Of a stretch of 64,000 nucleotides of DNA, positions 10,487 through 22,929 are shown piece after piece (the stretch's first letter is position 1; every line of letters starts with the position of its first letter). The stretch covers positions 3,475,464-3,539,463 of the forward strand of contig CM049320.1 in NCBI GenBank assembly GCA_026874595.1. The letters run 5' to 3'. A program made the translations under genes and the position numbers. This DNA is from Sipunculus nudus. Lineage: Eukaryota > Annelida > Sipuncula > Golfingiida > Sipunculidae. The notes beneath the pieces were generated by a model. That model searched no databases and was not told where the DNA came from. It was given only the letters and a program-made list of their open reading frames with translations.

Positions 10487-10780
10487 TCATTGTAAATAAA
10501 GCTGTATTGCATACATACCTGACCATCTTTTTGACAGCTCCAGCACATTGGTCTCAGTAGCACCTGTAGCGATGAAACGCGGAATACAATACTCAAATAT
10601 ATTTAACATTTAAGTCACCCTTGGTGGCTGTGGTCTGAGGGACCATACTGAACCGAATAAACTTGGCGCCTCATTTGAGAGCTATGAGCCTAGTTCTCTC
10701 CCATTCTGTAGATGGCAGCACCTCCCAGAGTCAACTGTGGTGAAGGCACGCCTCTCACAGCATCCAGTGTCAAAATGTTT
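10487..10780 (-). pseudogene. Duplicated upstream exon, copy 2 (EXOSC10-like locus)
   Basis: Homologous to 8,103-8,345 but with an extra ~80-bp segment bordered by GGTGAC and CTACAG, which could be a very short intron. On the minus strand a TATAAAAC box (about 10,785) lies near the block's start, so this may be the original 5' end with its promoter. If the short intron is removed the frame starts MVPQTTATKGATETNVLEL. The block ends with the same GTATGTATG donor as copy 1. Its final codon phase differs by one base from what the 7,412-7,546 exon needs. Confidence 0.45.
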
Positions 10781-11380
10781 TATATGACGCGTCAAACGCG
10801 CGCCTTGCGTGTGGCTTGCAAGAAAGTCAAAATAATAACGCGGCTATAACGCGCACAACAAATTGTTTTTTGTTGTTGTAAATTTGGTTTTTCTTTCTCT
10901 TGTTTAATAGTAATCTTAATAATTGTTTAATTGTATATAAATATGTACCGGTATATGTTTGTAACAAAACATGTTCTAAATATGTTAGAACTCGTTATTC
11001 TTGATGATATTTATATATCTGTGTTATATACCTGTGTTTTATTGCTTTATTTTTTTCCAGATTATAACTAATTATAGTTCAATGAATTAAAACAAACGTT
11101 TTACCAGCAGGTTTAATGTAGAATGTTAGTGCTAGAGAGGGAAACCCTCTCTAAAGTTAGGCCTATGTCATCATCAGGAATTCCCACGCGACAATTATTT
11201 CTATTATGAAATTAAATCTTACTTGAAAAGACAAATGTGCACAAAACATCACCGGTAGTTTGATATTAGCCAGTCATGTATTGTAACAGATGGTTTTCAA
11301 TGAATAATGGAGATTTTTCTTTATGTGCCTATTCACCTAACTTTTAAAACCGATTTTTTTTTGTCGTTATCTCTGTGGAT
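10781..11380. other. CpG-containing, promoter-like then AT-rich flank
   Basis: 10,785-10,860 holds several CGCG/GCGC steps (unusual for this window), next to the TATA-like box of copy 2. The rest is AT-rich with no gene recognised. Confidence 0.35.
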
Positions 11381-11800
11381 ATATTAATGATCTAATGGTA
11401 ATTCTGGTTATGCAAATTTCTTATAAAGCCTCCGTGAAGGATGTATGAACCTGTTTATGAACAACTTGTTTGTAAACACAGCAGTGTTGACAAACGGGAA
11501 ATACATATCTAAACTAAGGTGGTAGGTTGCATACATGCGGAGGTAGAACGGTCAACTGTTACAAAACGCCATCTGAAAAAGTCTTGCTTATCTTGCTCGC
11601 CGCCAGTTGCCTTTGTTGATATAGTTTTGATTAATTTGGCGGGCCCCCACATATCATAAACACCTCGATATTATCAAAGCAGGCAGCCTGTGTGCGGTGA
11701 TAACCACATTTTCTGGCCTATTTTTTTTTATAAAAGCTCCAAGGGATAACCTATTGTTAATAAAGGTCATATTGGTGATTGCGCCCCTTTGTTTTCTAAA
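11380..11800 (+). repeat. Dispersed repeat, inverted copy at 54,140-54,545
   Basis: Shared blocks in order: ATGATCTAATGGTAAT, TAAAGCCTCCGTGAA, GTTTGTAAACACAGCAGT, GACAAACGGGAAA, GGTAGGTTGCAT, then AAAGCTCCAAGG and AAAGGTCA. The second copy runs in the opposite orientation. No coding capacity; class unknown. Confidence 0.7.
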
Positions 11801-12210
11801 TGGAACGAAGTCGCAATGGCTTAAGTTCTAGGGTTGTCATAAAAGCTCAGGGAAATCTATCCGTCATATTTCGGATTAGAAATTTTAGGTCCTACAGTTT
11901 CAAAAGGATGGACTGACAGACGACGGCAGACGGACAAAGGACAGTCACTATAACTCAGTAACGGTAATATTCATCTTGGTTTGTAGAAAGCCAGTCAACA
12001 TATAGGTGGCGCCACCAAAAGCACTCGCACAAAAGGTATTCTTATGGGTACTCATTATAACAGATTTGAAGGATATTGCATGATTTTTATGAAAGGTATT
12101 GTCCGGAAACGAAAACCTGACGGACAGATAGCTAAACGTGCAAACATACCGTACAGATACGCCCGAATAAATGTGCCCCTTAGCTCCGCACGCAGGGGAC
12201 AAAACATTTG
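11800..12210 (+). repeat. Composite of repeat ends
   Basis: 11,805-11,960 repeats the GAACGAAGTCGCAA block and the GACGACGG...GGACAAAGGAC tail seen at 580-720. 12,003-12,015 carries the GGTGGCGCCACC palindrome. 12,105-12,205 carries the 'GACGGACAGA...AGGGGACAAAA' tail related to 3,380-3,470. Confidence 0.5.
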
Positions 12211-12689
12211 TTTAAACGTACTGTATGAGTTTCAAATCTTAACCTAATTCTTTAATTAACCCCTCGTCAGGATAAAACAGAGCCTAATTAATTAATTTTT
12301 AACATAGGCCTATCCAATTTGCATCAACTTTCACTCTCGACGTGTTTTCTGGTTTGCAGATGAAAAAAGCCATGTCAAAAGTACACATGCAGCCCACAGT
12401 TTTCGCAACTATACAAAGTTAACTTTCCTGATTTTGAATGGTACCTTTTAATGCGTCCTACCGCTCATACTTGAATGTGCGCATGTTCACAAGTTTTCAA
12501 AAAAAGCTTCTTCCTGCTGTGTTCGACTGGGTAATGTGCAAAAAAAAAAAAGCTGTTATAGCAGGTGTCAGCGAGGGAGAGCTAGTAAATATGGAATTGC
12601 ATTTGGATGTTTCACTTGATTTATCCAAGTGCTTTCAGGGCGACAATTTTTATTCACTATGCAAGGGGGACGGCGACTATTATTTTTTT

Positions 12690-12935
12690 AATTAATAATA
12701 AAAAAAAATTATTATTTTGATATCATCTTTCAAGAAGATTAAAATAATACAATTTTGAGAAGATTTCCTTTGTTATGTAGTGCTTCGACCTGTTTAGCAA
12801 GAAAGTTAAGTTATTTTCATGCTTTGACTGATTATATGACGTTGATCTAAACATACAAAAAAGGTAAAAAAAATAAAATATCACCCGCCCGCACTGATTT
12901 CTGAAAAAGGTGCCCGAGAACCGTACCTTTATTTT
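12690..12935. mobile_element. Truncated relative of the Harbinger-like MITE
   Basis: Shares internal blocks with 4,524-4,858 (TTTCAAGAAGAT, TTTCCTTTGTT, TGTAGTGCTT, TTATTTTCATGCTTT) and the right end GGTGCCCGAGAACCGTACCT. The left inverted end is missing. Confidence 0.6.
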
Positions 12936-13308
12936 TTTGCATAAAGGGAGTAATTGTAGAATAGGTACGACATTATAATTTAACAAGCAAATTCGTGGAA
13001 TTAATGTCCTTCGCTTTGGGCTCTTGTTGTCTTTTACGATTGACAAGCAACCAAAATCATGACATGTGACGAAAATCTTGAGGGCACAACTTAAAAAAAA
13101 AACTTATAACGGATGCGTTATGACATGTGGAGACATCTCCAGGGGAACATAAAAACTAAAACATATTGAGAAATACGACCAAAATCTACTATGACATGTG
13201 GAGACATCTGCAGGCGAACATAAAAACTAAAACACACTGAGAAATTTGACCAACATTTAGCATTTTGTTTTTGAGCTGGAGATAGATCTTTTTTTAGATA
13301 GACGCCCT

Positions 13309-13500
13309 AAAACCAATCCCAACCGAGGTATGCATAAGAGCAATCACTGATCGAAATTTGAATGAAATCGGATAAAATTTTGGAAAGTTATCGCACGGAA
13401 ACGAAAAAAAAAAAAAAAAAAAACACTGACAGATAGACAGGGACAAACCGACAGACAAACCCAAATCAATATCCCTCGCATCCGCGAAGCGGGGGATAAT
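13309..13500. repeat. Dispersed repeat, paired with 3,281-3,470
   Basis: Same block order as the partner, here with a 19-base A run and ending in a short CCGCGAAGCGGGGG hairpin. Confidence 0.65.
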
Positions 13501-14760
13501 AAAATTGTTTAATATGGTGAGGCTAGAGAAAAATAAGGCAAATACAAGCATGTATGTATTATGTAAGAGAGAACAGAACCTATTGACATTGTTAGTCAGC
13601 AGTTTTAGGCGCCAGGCGTTACTATTCGATCTTAATGGTGTAACAACTATTGTACAATTGTACCAAAAAAGGCTTTCCTTAAATCTAATCTATAAAACCT
13701 GCATGATTTTTTTATTTGCTCGTTTAATGGCCGAGTAGGGCTTACATCAATGCCATGCAAAGGGTAAGGAGGGTAGTCTTATCACATTATCAGTCATTTT
13801 GCAATTTTTTTTTCATTTCTGAAACACTGCATTTCATTTATAATTGATGAAATTTGCTACACTGGGACTGTTCTGTTAACAGCTTTTATTTTTTACTTAT
13901 TGCTGTTAGGGCCTGTATTTAATGACAAAATCACAATCATTTAATTGCAAAAAAATGTGTGCTGGGGAGGGACATAAGATGGTAGTCACCCTGGTTGAAA
14001 AACTGGGGGGGGGGGGGGGTATGTCCCCCGTCCCCCACCTAACTGCGTTTTATTTTACAAAAATATCCTGCTGGAAACTTGTTCGATTCGGGTGGAGGTA
14101 TACATTTGTGATTTTAGGTCAGTCTTTAACACAAGCGTGTGCCTCCTCAAACCAGAGTGAACAGCTACTGGTTACGGGCGGCAAAAAGGAATACCCTTCT
14201 GCGGTTTTCGGGTAAAAGTTATTTGACCAAACCCTGCAGGTAAAACCTGGGTTCAAAGTGTTTTACCCATGGGTTTGGCCTGTTTATTATACCAAAAATT
14301 TTCCTCATGTTAATTTGATCAACCAGGATTGTATGTACACCACGTGTGCTGTTATAAGCCTATAGATATATCATATCTACTGTAATTTCTTCCAAGAACC
14401 GAAAAAAATAAAAATATAACTGGTGAACTAACTCGGTGTCCGTGAACAAATTGTCACCAGAAACAGAAGTGGCACTATCCTTCAAGTTTAGTGGCTATCA
14501 CGTACCTTACCCGTCCAGCAGAGAGAGAGCTTGCCGAATGAATCTCCCCTCGGCCAAAGAGCCAAGGCAATACCACTGAAACAAAGCCCATTCAAAATTT
14601 TAAAGAAACTTTCGGACTCAAAACAGCCCCACCCTCATGTGAATTCCGGTGAAAGAATTGAAACGACTGACTAGGCACGAATAAAAAGCGGATTCATGAA
14701 CATAATGGAACCAGCATATCCTGGTAATAGACGGGTACTGGGAAAATTCACTCATCAGCT
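13500..14760. other. No gene recognised
   Basis: Low-complexity tracts (a G run at 14,005-14,020) and AT-rich sequence. No convincing exon or terminal repeats. Confidence 0.4.
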
Positions 14761-14762
14761 CA

Positions 14763-14962
14763 AGAAACGGATCCGGAGGGGGGGGGGGGGGGGGTCCGGG
14801 CCCCTCCTTTTTTTAGCCACCATAAACTTTTTTTAAGGGTTTCAGACCAATTTATGTGGCCTGGACCCCCCTTTCAGTACTTGGGCACCTTTTTTTTAAT
14901 TATTGTCTTAAGTCCTCCCTGGTTGGACCCCTCCTTTTCCAAAATCTTGAATCCGCCCCTGA
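14763..14962. mobile_element. MITE with GGATCCG-type inverted ends
   Basis: Left end ACGGATCCGGAGGGG, right end TTGAATCCGCCCCTGA, with poly-G and GGACCCC-rich interior. Related copies lie at 46,031-46,237 and 59,600-59,751, with fragments at 15,325-15,492 and ~52,697-52,915. Superfamily not assigned. Confidence 0.6.
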
Positions 14963-15324
14963 GCTCTAGCATGTCCTCATGTTCTGAGTGCTTGTGGCCC
15001 ACGTTCAGGGTTCCTTCTGTGTTTCGAATATGTTCAAAGCTTTCTGACAACAACGCTCCAAACATATACTAATTTAATGCTTGCGTACGAGATAATTATC
15101 TGGCGCGAATGAAATACTTACGCGTGCGCAAACGACAAAAATGAGAAGCGATTTTACAATAGGTGCGACACGATGGTTCAAAGCCAAAAATGACTTTGTG
15201 TGTCCAAGACGAGCCACAGTAAATTTAAAAGCAAGGGCATAAACAATAATTTCATTCACAAAATTGGAATGACACTAATAAATTCACACACAAATACACA
15301 TACATTATATATACAACTATACAT

Positions 15325-15492
15325 CAAGGTCGAGACCCCCCCCCCCCCACCCCTACTCTCAACCACCAACCTTCTATTAGACCAATTTTAAAATTATGAC
15401 AGGTAGGTAAATTTCTTGGAATAATCATACAATGACACCCGTTGACCCCAACCCCCCCCCCCCCGCAAAAAATCCTGGATCCGCGCTTGCTA
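15325..15492. mobile_element. Partial copy of the GGATCCG-ended MITE
   Basis: Has poly-C tracts, GTTGACCCC and the right end AATCCTGGATCCGCGCTTG. The left end is not recognisable. Confidence 0.45.
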
Positions 15493-15777
15493 CATTTAAT
15501 AAATTTGACTAAACGTTTGTGCAAGACTGGTGACTGTGCCTGAAATTTTTTCGAGTTATTGCGTTAACATGGCCCCAAGCGGTGTCAGTCAAGCCGCACG
15601 GTCCGCTTTGGGCGGCAAAACAAAGCGTGCCGGTCCGATCACGTGTCGTCTCGTCCGCTCTGTTTGCTTCTTCTTAAAAGTACTGGAGACATTCTCAAAT
15701 GTTGAGGACGCTCCAATTTGGCCAAACATTTCCCAATATTTATATATCATTTTTATCGTCTAGATATTTTACAATGG

Positions 15778-15781
<4 letters not shown>

Positions 15782-15835
<54 letters not shown>
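15782..15835. repeat. (AT)n microsatellite
   Basis: About 26 uninterrupted AT dinucleotides. Confidence 0.95.
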
Positions 15836-15837
<2 letters not shown>

Positions 15838-15839
15838 TT

Positions 15840-17840
15840 GTTTCAAGAGCTAAAACATGGACTAAATGAAATATAAGCGCGCCTATTTGAAAATAACATG
15901 AAGTCCAGCAAATCTAGGTGGGGCCATTAGAAGAGATAACCTTGATTTTAGGCCTAAATGCATACAGGTGTGTCGAGGCAACCGAAATTAACAACCAGTT
16001 TGTCCGTTTCAGTGTCACAGCTGGGTTTGATGTCACGATTCAGTGTATCCATGTTGATTTCATGCCCCTTATGTGTTATTTTATTGAATAGGTTTAGGTC
16101 AGGTTTTACATTATTAATATAGGAGTTATCGGTGTGTAGATATAAGGATTTATTTACCCCCCAATATTATTCTCTCTTTCACCATCCACACCCCTCTAAA
16201 CATCGTTTAACACATCGACACAAGGGAACCAAACACAGAAAATCAATTTGTAGTTCTCTTTATTACTGCTACGATGTATGTTAATGTACAATATAATAAA
16301 CACCTGGTTTGCCTTCATGAACAGCATACTGTGACAAAGTGGAAAATACTTATGAATTTATACAAAGAATGCGGCATTATTTAATACAGTTTATAGTGTA
16401 TAATGCTATGTTTATAACAAGTGAAGCGTTAATGTTCTTTACTCTTTTTTTTTATTTCATTTGTTTTTGCTCCAGGTGGGGCATGGTGGTGAACTTTTTC
16501 CTTATACTCAATACAACACATAACAAGCATAAGAACAATACCAGATATAGTACAGGTGACACTACATATATACAAATAACCAAAACAATACATAAATCAG
16601 ATACAATGGCAATGTGCAGTAATATAATCTAGTTATATTGTGCCTATTAAGTACGCAGACGATCTTATGTAGAGACTCCAGTACATGATACTTTAAGATG
16701 TTGATTCTTATTTTCTTCAGGGAATAAAAATCAAATCTTGAAAGTATATCTACAAGTTTCAAACTTGTGTACATTAGCAGTCTTTGCGCGTCTCAAAACA
16801 TATGTTACCATTACAACAATTACACATTGAGAGTTGGTCATTAATGTAAACCGGGGATAATTTATTTTATATAACGTCTCAATTTCGATTTTCTAACAAC
16901 TGATATTTTTTAATATGAGTGGAGTCTACCTTTTATAAAATACATATATAGTTCCATTTCTATGAGCAATAATTTCTTTCAATGTTGTATATCTCTTCCA
17001 CATATAGTTAATAAAGCTGGTGTCATAAGATATCTGTTAAATGAGTTTTTGCGATCGGTCTGGAGTGAACTTGATGGACACATGGAGACTAACGCCGCAC
17101 CTCCTTTCTTGAGCATCAGTGGCCGAGAGATTGACATAGCTTGGTAGCTACCAGAAGTATGACCAGGCGCTATAGCGCACGTTGTTCTAACGCACTTTGA
17201 TGCATTTTGTATTCTTGTGAACCAGAGGCATGCACAAAGATCATATGTAGGTTATTGTCATATAAGATGCACAGATTGACAGCTCTAGGAAAATATTTTC
17301 CATCGAGTGTTTTGTATTAGGTGATACACCAAATTCAAGATAAACACATGCAATTTTATTTTAGGGAGTCCAGGATCTCATTTCCCCGCTTGACACACCA
17401 GTTTCTGTAGTGCACTATAGCTCACCACAGATGTCGCCACCTGCCGAGCCACGCATGCACACCCCATCAGCACTGACACATTCAATTGCCTCAAACAGCA
17501 CTAAAAATATGGCTACCACTCGAAAAAAATATAATTCAAAGTCTCCCTTCTTCAACCAAATGGAACCAATGTACTTTTCCTCATACATTTAATGCCTAAT
17601 ATTCTCTGCTGCCCTGCATTAGTCATGGGCCGACCTTGTCCTGAACCGGAAATAGGTCAGACCAATCAGAGGTCTTTCTGGCTTCCTCACGTGGTGCAGA
17701 GAGTGGAGGCAGACAACTGGCCTTCGGTCAGTTCTGTCAAGCCCCTCCCCCCCCCCCTTTCCCATGACACTTGGACAAGTCACTTGCTCAGAACCAATAT
17801 TGGATTTGTGCTTTTGCAATAAAGACGCATATAAATTCCA
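15840..17840. other. No gene recognised
   Basis: AT-rich. Short frames lack paired splice sites or known domains. Confidence 0.4.
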
Positions 17841-17849
17841 GAAATCTCC

Positions 17850-19330
17850 ACCTCTGGGAAAATCAGATCACAACAACATACGTATGGTGCCAGTGTACAA
17901 ACAACTACTTAAATGGGCTTCAGAAGAGGTTTAGGTTGTCAAGATCTTGGACGAAGAAACCAACGACAGATTAATGGGATGTTTTGCGTGCACAGACTGG
18001 ACTATTTTTTTATGAAGTGTATAGAGATAAATGAAATAGTGGATGCAATCACAGACTACATAAAGTTTTGTGAAGAACTCTGTGTTGAAAGTAAAGAAAT
18101 CAAAATTTTTCCTAACAACAACCTTGGGTAACAAAATATATGAAACAAAAATTAGTTGAAAAGAGAAAGGCTTTTATGACGGAGATACCAATAAATACAA
18201 AGAGCTACAGATTCAACTGGATTCTGAAATATAAATATGCAAGCAGCAGTACAAAAAGAAGCTGGAGGGTATATGTTTAATTAAAAAAATACCCGAATGG
18301 CATGGCAGGGATTGCAACAAATCACCGGTTATAAAGGAGGAAAGCGCTCGGCTGGTTCATGTAACTAATGAATCTGTACTTGCTGAGGAACTTGACAATT
18401 TCTATGCCAGATTCGACCAGAAGGACTACAGTGAAGTGCCCGAAAGATAAAATATGAATATAATGTGGATAATGATGTTGTGTATGAATTTAGTGTAAGT
18501 GCAATACGATCTGCATTTTGCTGTTTTAACAAGAGAAAGCATCCGGCCCAGATGGCATTTCACCGGCAGTGCTTAAACTTTGTGCAAATGAACATGCACC
18601 TGTGTTCAAAGTATTGTTCGAAAAAATCAATGATTAAATGTACTGTACCAGAACTATGGAAAACAACCATTGTTTGTGTGCCAAAGAAGGCTAAATCTGC
18701 TATTTTAAGTGATTACAGACCGGTAACACCCACTCCAATCGTCATGAAATGTTTAGAAAAACTTGTTCGGAGGAACACCAGGCAACATGTGGGTGTTCAT
18801 TTGGACCCACACCAGTATGCTTATAGGCCAGGAAGAGGAGTCGAGGACTCTGTACTGACACTACTACATTCTGCATATTAACACTTAGATAAACGAAATG
18901 CATATGCTAGAATTCTGTTCATTGACTTATGTTCTACGTTTAACACCATTCAACCACATGTCGTGATATCTAAGTTGTTACAACTCACTTCTGTAGCATT
19001 CCAGTTCTGGACTTTCTAACGAACCGAAAGCAATGTGTAAGAGTAGAAAATGTAGCGTTTTCATGCTATAGTATTAGTACAGGTGCCCCACAGGGGTGTG
19101 TTCTGTCACCTGTGCTAGTTATTCTGTACACAAATTCCTTTGTGTCCACCCAGGCAGGATGTGATATTTTTAAATACGCAGATGACACTGTCATTCTCGA
19201 CAGAATCTTAGATTTTGATTAATCTCGCCACCGAAATTGCAAACGCTATCACATTTACTTAATGTTAACAAGACCAAAGAACCTGTAATTGAACCCAGAA
19301 ATAGACTTGCCAAAAGAAAGACGAAAATCT
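17850..19330 (+). pseudogene. Decayed Rex1/jockey-type LINE (endonuclease tail and reverse transcriptase)
   Basis: Fragments in several frames follow the order of a Rex1-like LINE: SDHN-like endonuclease end (~17,865), GCF.CTDW and PNN..WVTK-like linker (17,970-18,140), SDYRPVTPTPIVMKCLEKL (18,710), DPHQYAYRPGRGVEDSV (18,808), a HLDKRNAYARILFIDL block (18,883), APQGCVLSPVL (19,085) and FKYADDTVIL (19,170). YADD is the catalytic motif of the polymerase. Multiple stops and frameshifts make it dead. No 5' end or tail was identified. Clade assignment rests on motif memory; a jockey or CR1 relative is possible. Confidence 0.8.
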
Positions 19331-19360
19331 TAAGCTATCGAGCACTTATCAACACGGAGT

Positions 19361-19425
19361 ACAGACCGCGAATACGGACTACGCATGCGGACCCGGATAC
19401 GGACTACGCATAAGGACTATGCGGA
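19361..19425. repeat. Short tandem repeat, CGGACTACGCAT type
   Basis: Four imperfect units of about 12-20 bp ('ATACGGACTACGCAT') directly after the LINE remnant. Confidence 0.6.
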
Positions 19426-19981
19426 CACTTTCAGATGAAACAGCCACTGTTCAGCGTCATTCGCCAAAACGGACAAGTTCCTAGCGGTGTACGAATAATT
19501 TCGATATGCGACCTGTGACTTCTGGGTTTTAGTGTGTATACAAAATGGCCATCCCTTGAGCAGTTTCAGAAATGAACCTGTCAGGGTTTGATAAGGGCGC
19601 GGGGATGCGGCACGGAAGTACTCCGAGGACAGTGTCCATGCTAGAATCTCTGCGGTGAGAGTTCGGTGGCAATAGGACGTGTGTCTGCTGGATAACGTTT
19701 AGTTTAGAGCAGGATAACTTTGATGGGGGTCAGGCGCAGATTCTAAAATTATAAATTATAGAAGGGTTCACAGGTTCAAGAATTGTCGTAGATCTTTTTT
19801 ATTCTGTCGGCAAGTTTGTTAAATTGCACGTGTTGTCCCGACCAGGAAATTAATAAAGAGCAAACAAAATCGCCCGCTCGCTCAATATTTTTGTTTCCAG
19901 AGTCCTGGTAAAAGATTATTTAGTTGGTGTGGCCATTCACATGACTGCAGCAGAGCGACCTCTGGTGGTCGTTTTATTTCT

Positions 19982-20189
19982 TTAATTTTGGTTAAAGCTT
20001 GCCTCTTTCTCGCAAATAGTTACGCACTTGTTGGAGAACCATTCGCACAGCCACTTCCAGTTGTATCTCTCAATGGCTATTACGGACCAGTCTTTTATTA
20101 AACCACTTGGTTGAAAAGGCGCCCAACTTGTGTAGCTCACAGCTTTCCCGGTAGAGGCCCATGTCCACACACCCTTAAGAAATTCTCCA
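19982..20189 (-). CDS. Last exon of a C-type lectin domain protein (orphan or partial)
   Basis: The minus-strand frame reads GVWTWASTGKAVSYTSW, then APFQPSG, NWKWLCEWF and CVTICEK before the stop. This is the C-terminal half of a C-type lectin fold (WTW...TG...W...QP; final C-E-K), which in secreted animal lectins binds carbohydrate. A possible acceptor (GTACAAG) lies at 20,189. AATAAA follows the stop by about ten bases. The Cys normally after the QP loop is Trp here (KDW), and no upstream exon with the first half of the domain was found before the repeats at 20,220. It may be an orphan exon or a gene broken by insertions. Confidence 0.7.
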
Positions 20190-20219
20190 CTTGTACAAAA
20201 TGGAAACTCCTTTAATTCA

Positions 20220-20515
20220 CATGTAATGTAAAAAGAAAATCAACAAATCATTAAAAGAAATCAATGAATGAGCACATCCTTAATGAAACAATGAAGGAAA
20301 CTTTGGATATACATGTATTTATGAATCAATCAGTCAATCGACCTATCAATTAAACAATGAATCATTGAACCAATAAATGAAAGAATCAATTAATGGACCA
20401 ATACATGAATAAATATCAGAATCAAGAAATTCATTAATATATGGAAGAATGAATGATAAAAAATGAATGAAAGAATGACCGAATGAATGAAAGAAACAAC
20501 CAACCAAATGATCAA
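20220..20515. repeat. Degenerate AATG/AATGA simple repeat
   Basis: Dense AATGA, AATCAAT and GAATGAAA words over ~300 bp. It ends exactly where LTR sequence begins. Confidence 0.7.
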
Positions 20516-20653
20516 TAGTGTAGAGGATTGACCTGGGGTCAAAAGTCGGGGTTGATGACACATGCACATAGGACCTAAAGCCGAGAGAAGCGGCACGTTA
20601 AACCTGGAGAGGTAGAGCTAGAACGGGTTCGAGAGCAGGCTGACGATCTACGA
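20516..20653 (+). mobile_element. LTR R-U5 fragment of the gypsy-like element
   Basis: Closely matches 33,702-33,841: GACCTGGGGTCAAA, AGCCGAGAGAAGCGGCA, GAGAGCAGGCTGAC, then the CGATCTACGA site. It starts about where transcription should start in the 3' LTR, ~31 bp below that LTR's TATA box. The promoter (U3) half is absent. Probably the left part of the 5' LTR whose right part resumes at 29,768; the ~9 kb between is inserted DNA. Confidence 0.75.
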
Positions 20654-21223
20654 ACCATCAAGGGTGACCATAAAATGTTAGATATATCTGAGAGTACATT
20701 TTATAGTCACCACCCCATTTGTGCACTTGGGTGGGATTCAAAGCTCAGTATGATCTGTGTCTATAAAAGGAAGAATACCCCTCAGTAACTCAAGTATCTC
20801 ATTTTTAAAAGACAAATTTCTGTTATGATAAGCTAATTGCATAAATTCCCTGCTTAATTAAGTCTATAACCCTTATAAAACGGGACCAGTACACAAAGCA
20901 TTGTTGCCGCTACATTTACAATCTAACTGCTTCTGTCCTGGCGGTTATGAGCATTACGACCCATTACTAAGACCAAAATACACAATAACTATAAAGAAAA
21001 TGCACTTACAGTTGCCAATATGTTGCAGTTGTATTAAAAATAAGATACTTTTACCATGGTGAAGAAATTTTAATGTCACCCCATCCGTGAAACGAAAAAT
21101 AAAACTGCCTTTTCCAGAAAATACGATCGTATCGTGGTTTGACACCACTTATTTCTATATATTGGGAGGCAACGACACAGTCGTCCGTTACCGGGGCAAG
21201 ACATTTCGTCGCTGCAGGCGGCT
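20654..21223. other. Unassigned insert between LTR and LINE-A
   Basis: Not LTR and not LINE by my comparison. It is bounded by CGATCTACGA on the left and GGCTAACGATCT on the right. Near its start is an inverted repeat (GGTGACCATAAAATGT / ACATTTTATAGTCACC). Confidence 0.4.
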
Positions 21224-21229
21224 AACGAT

Positions 21230-22929
21230 CTTCAGTTTACAAATGTTTAAATGTGTTTCATGTTTTTCAGGGGGCGTGCGGGGCAAAAGTCAATATGGAA
21301 AAAACTGAGGGTTTGTGGCTTGGAAATTTTATTGGGAGGGCTGATAAACCGTGCAATATAAATTGGTCTTCAGATAGTGTTAAAGTTTTGGGTTTTACAT
21401 TGGGAAATTCAGACACAATTAAAGAGAACTGGGAACCGAAAATCAAGAAGTTTCAAAATACGCTTTATTTTTAGTCACTTCGTAATTTAACTTATACTGA
21501 AAAGGTAACTGTCGCAAACTGTACTGTAAGTAGTGGTATTTGGTATTTCTCTAATCTTATATATGTACCACCGTGGGTTGTTAAGAAAATTGAGAAACAT
21601 TTATTGGAATTTTTCTGGAATTTTAAGAGACACTTGGTTCGGAAGGAGGTTATCATTTTGCCAAGAGATAAAGGTGGACAAAATCTAGTGGATGTTCATT
21701 CCAAAATAATTGCACAGAGGGCGCTTTGGTTATCTAAGGTTATATATATGGATCATAAATGTAAGTGTTTGGCAGAGTATTTTATTGGCAGTTATAAAGG
21801 TTTAAAGTTGGGGAGAGATGTGTTATCTTGTGTTTTGGATATTAATGCTAAGAATTGTAAGGATCAACCTTTAATTTACAGGGAAATGTTAAAATCTTGG
21901 GAGAAAATTAATATACATCACCGTGTAGTTCCGTTTAATAAAACGGCTGTATTAGATCAATTTTGGTTTTTGAATTCAGAGATTGTAGATATTCAAGGGA
22001 AACCTATAGTATTGCATGATTTTGTTATTAAAGGATGTAGGAAGATCAGAGATATATGGGACAGACGGGTGGGATTCTTTCGTAGATTTGAAGAGATAAC
22101 TACACGGTATGGGATTAGTAACACCTCTCGGGTAAAAAGTAAGTATTGTAATTTGATAAAAGCAGTGCCAGAGTCATGGATTTCTATATTACGTAGGGGA
22201 AGAGAGTCGGAGGTAAAATATGAGTTTGGCTTTGCAAAGCATAATGACTTCATTAATATTAATTGTTTTAAATGTAAAAAATTGTATGATATTTTGATTG
22301 ATATTATTGTACCAAACTGTGTCAATAAGTGGCAAGGAGTTTTTAATCATGATGTAGGATGTAAACATATATTCAAGCATTGTTACAAACAGCTGAATGA
22401 CAAGTATCAACTAGACATGAATTGGAATTTTTTACATTTGGCATTACCAACTAAGGATTTTCTAGTAAAGTGTAACATTTTAACAGATAAAACTTGTAAC
22501 ATGTGTAGTTCAGAGGAAACAAATTTGCATATTTTTTCGGATTGTCCTGTGGCTTTTAAATTTTGGAAGGAAGTTAATATATGGTTCAGGAAAGTTGCAG
22601 GTGAAACAATTAAATTAAATTTGTATTCTATTTGTTTTGGATTTGGGCACAAGTAGAAGGAACTTTCTGAGAATTGTATTAGTTTGTTAAATTTTATGTT
22701 GTATACAGGAAGATATGTATTGTGGACCAACCGTAATAAGAGTATTGTTTCTGCACCATTGCATATAGTATGTTTTTGGAGAAATTTAATTATCAGCCGG
22801 ATTAAAGAGGAATACTACAATAGCTTACATAGAGGAGAGAGAGAGAAGGACCGGTTTAAGAATACCTGGGGATTTAATGAAGCATTATGTAAAGTAGATT
22901 GTTCTTATAAACTCTTCATTTTAATGTGA
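21230..22929 (+). pseudogene. LINE-A ORF2 C-terminal remnant
   Basis: One reading frame throughout, interrupted by two TAG codons (about 21,472 and 22,655) and no frameshift. Visible parts: GAKVNMEKTEGLWLG just after the polymerase core, the thumb/linker region, and the terminal zinc-knuckle-like CNMCSSEETNLHIFSDC. The endonuclease and polymerase core are missing through 5' truncation. Confidence 0.85.
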
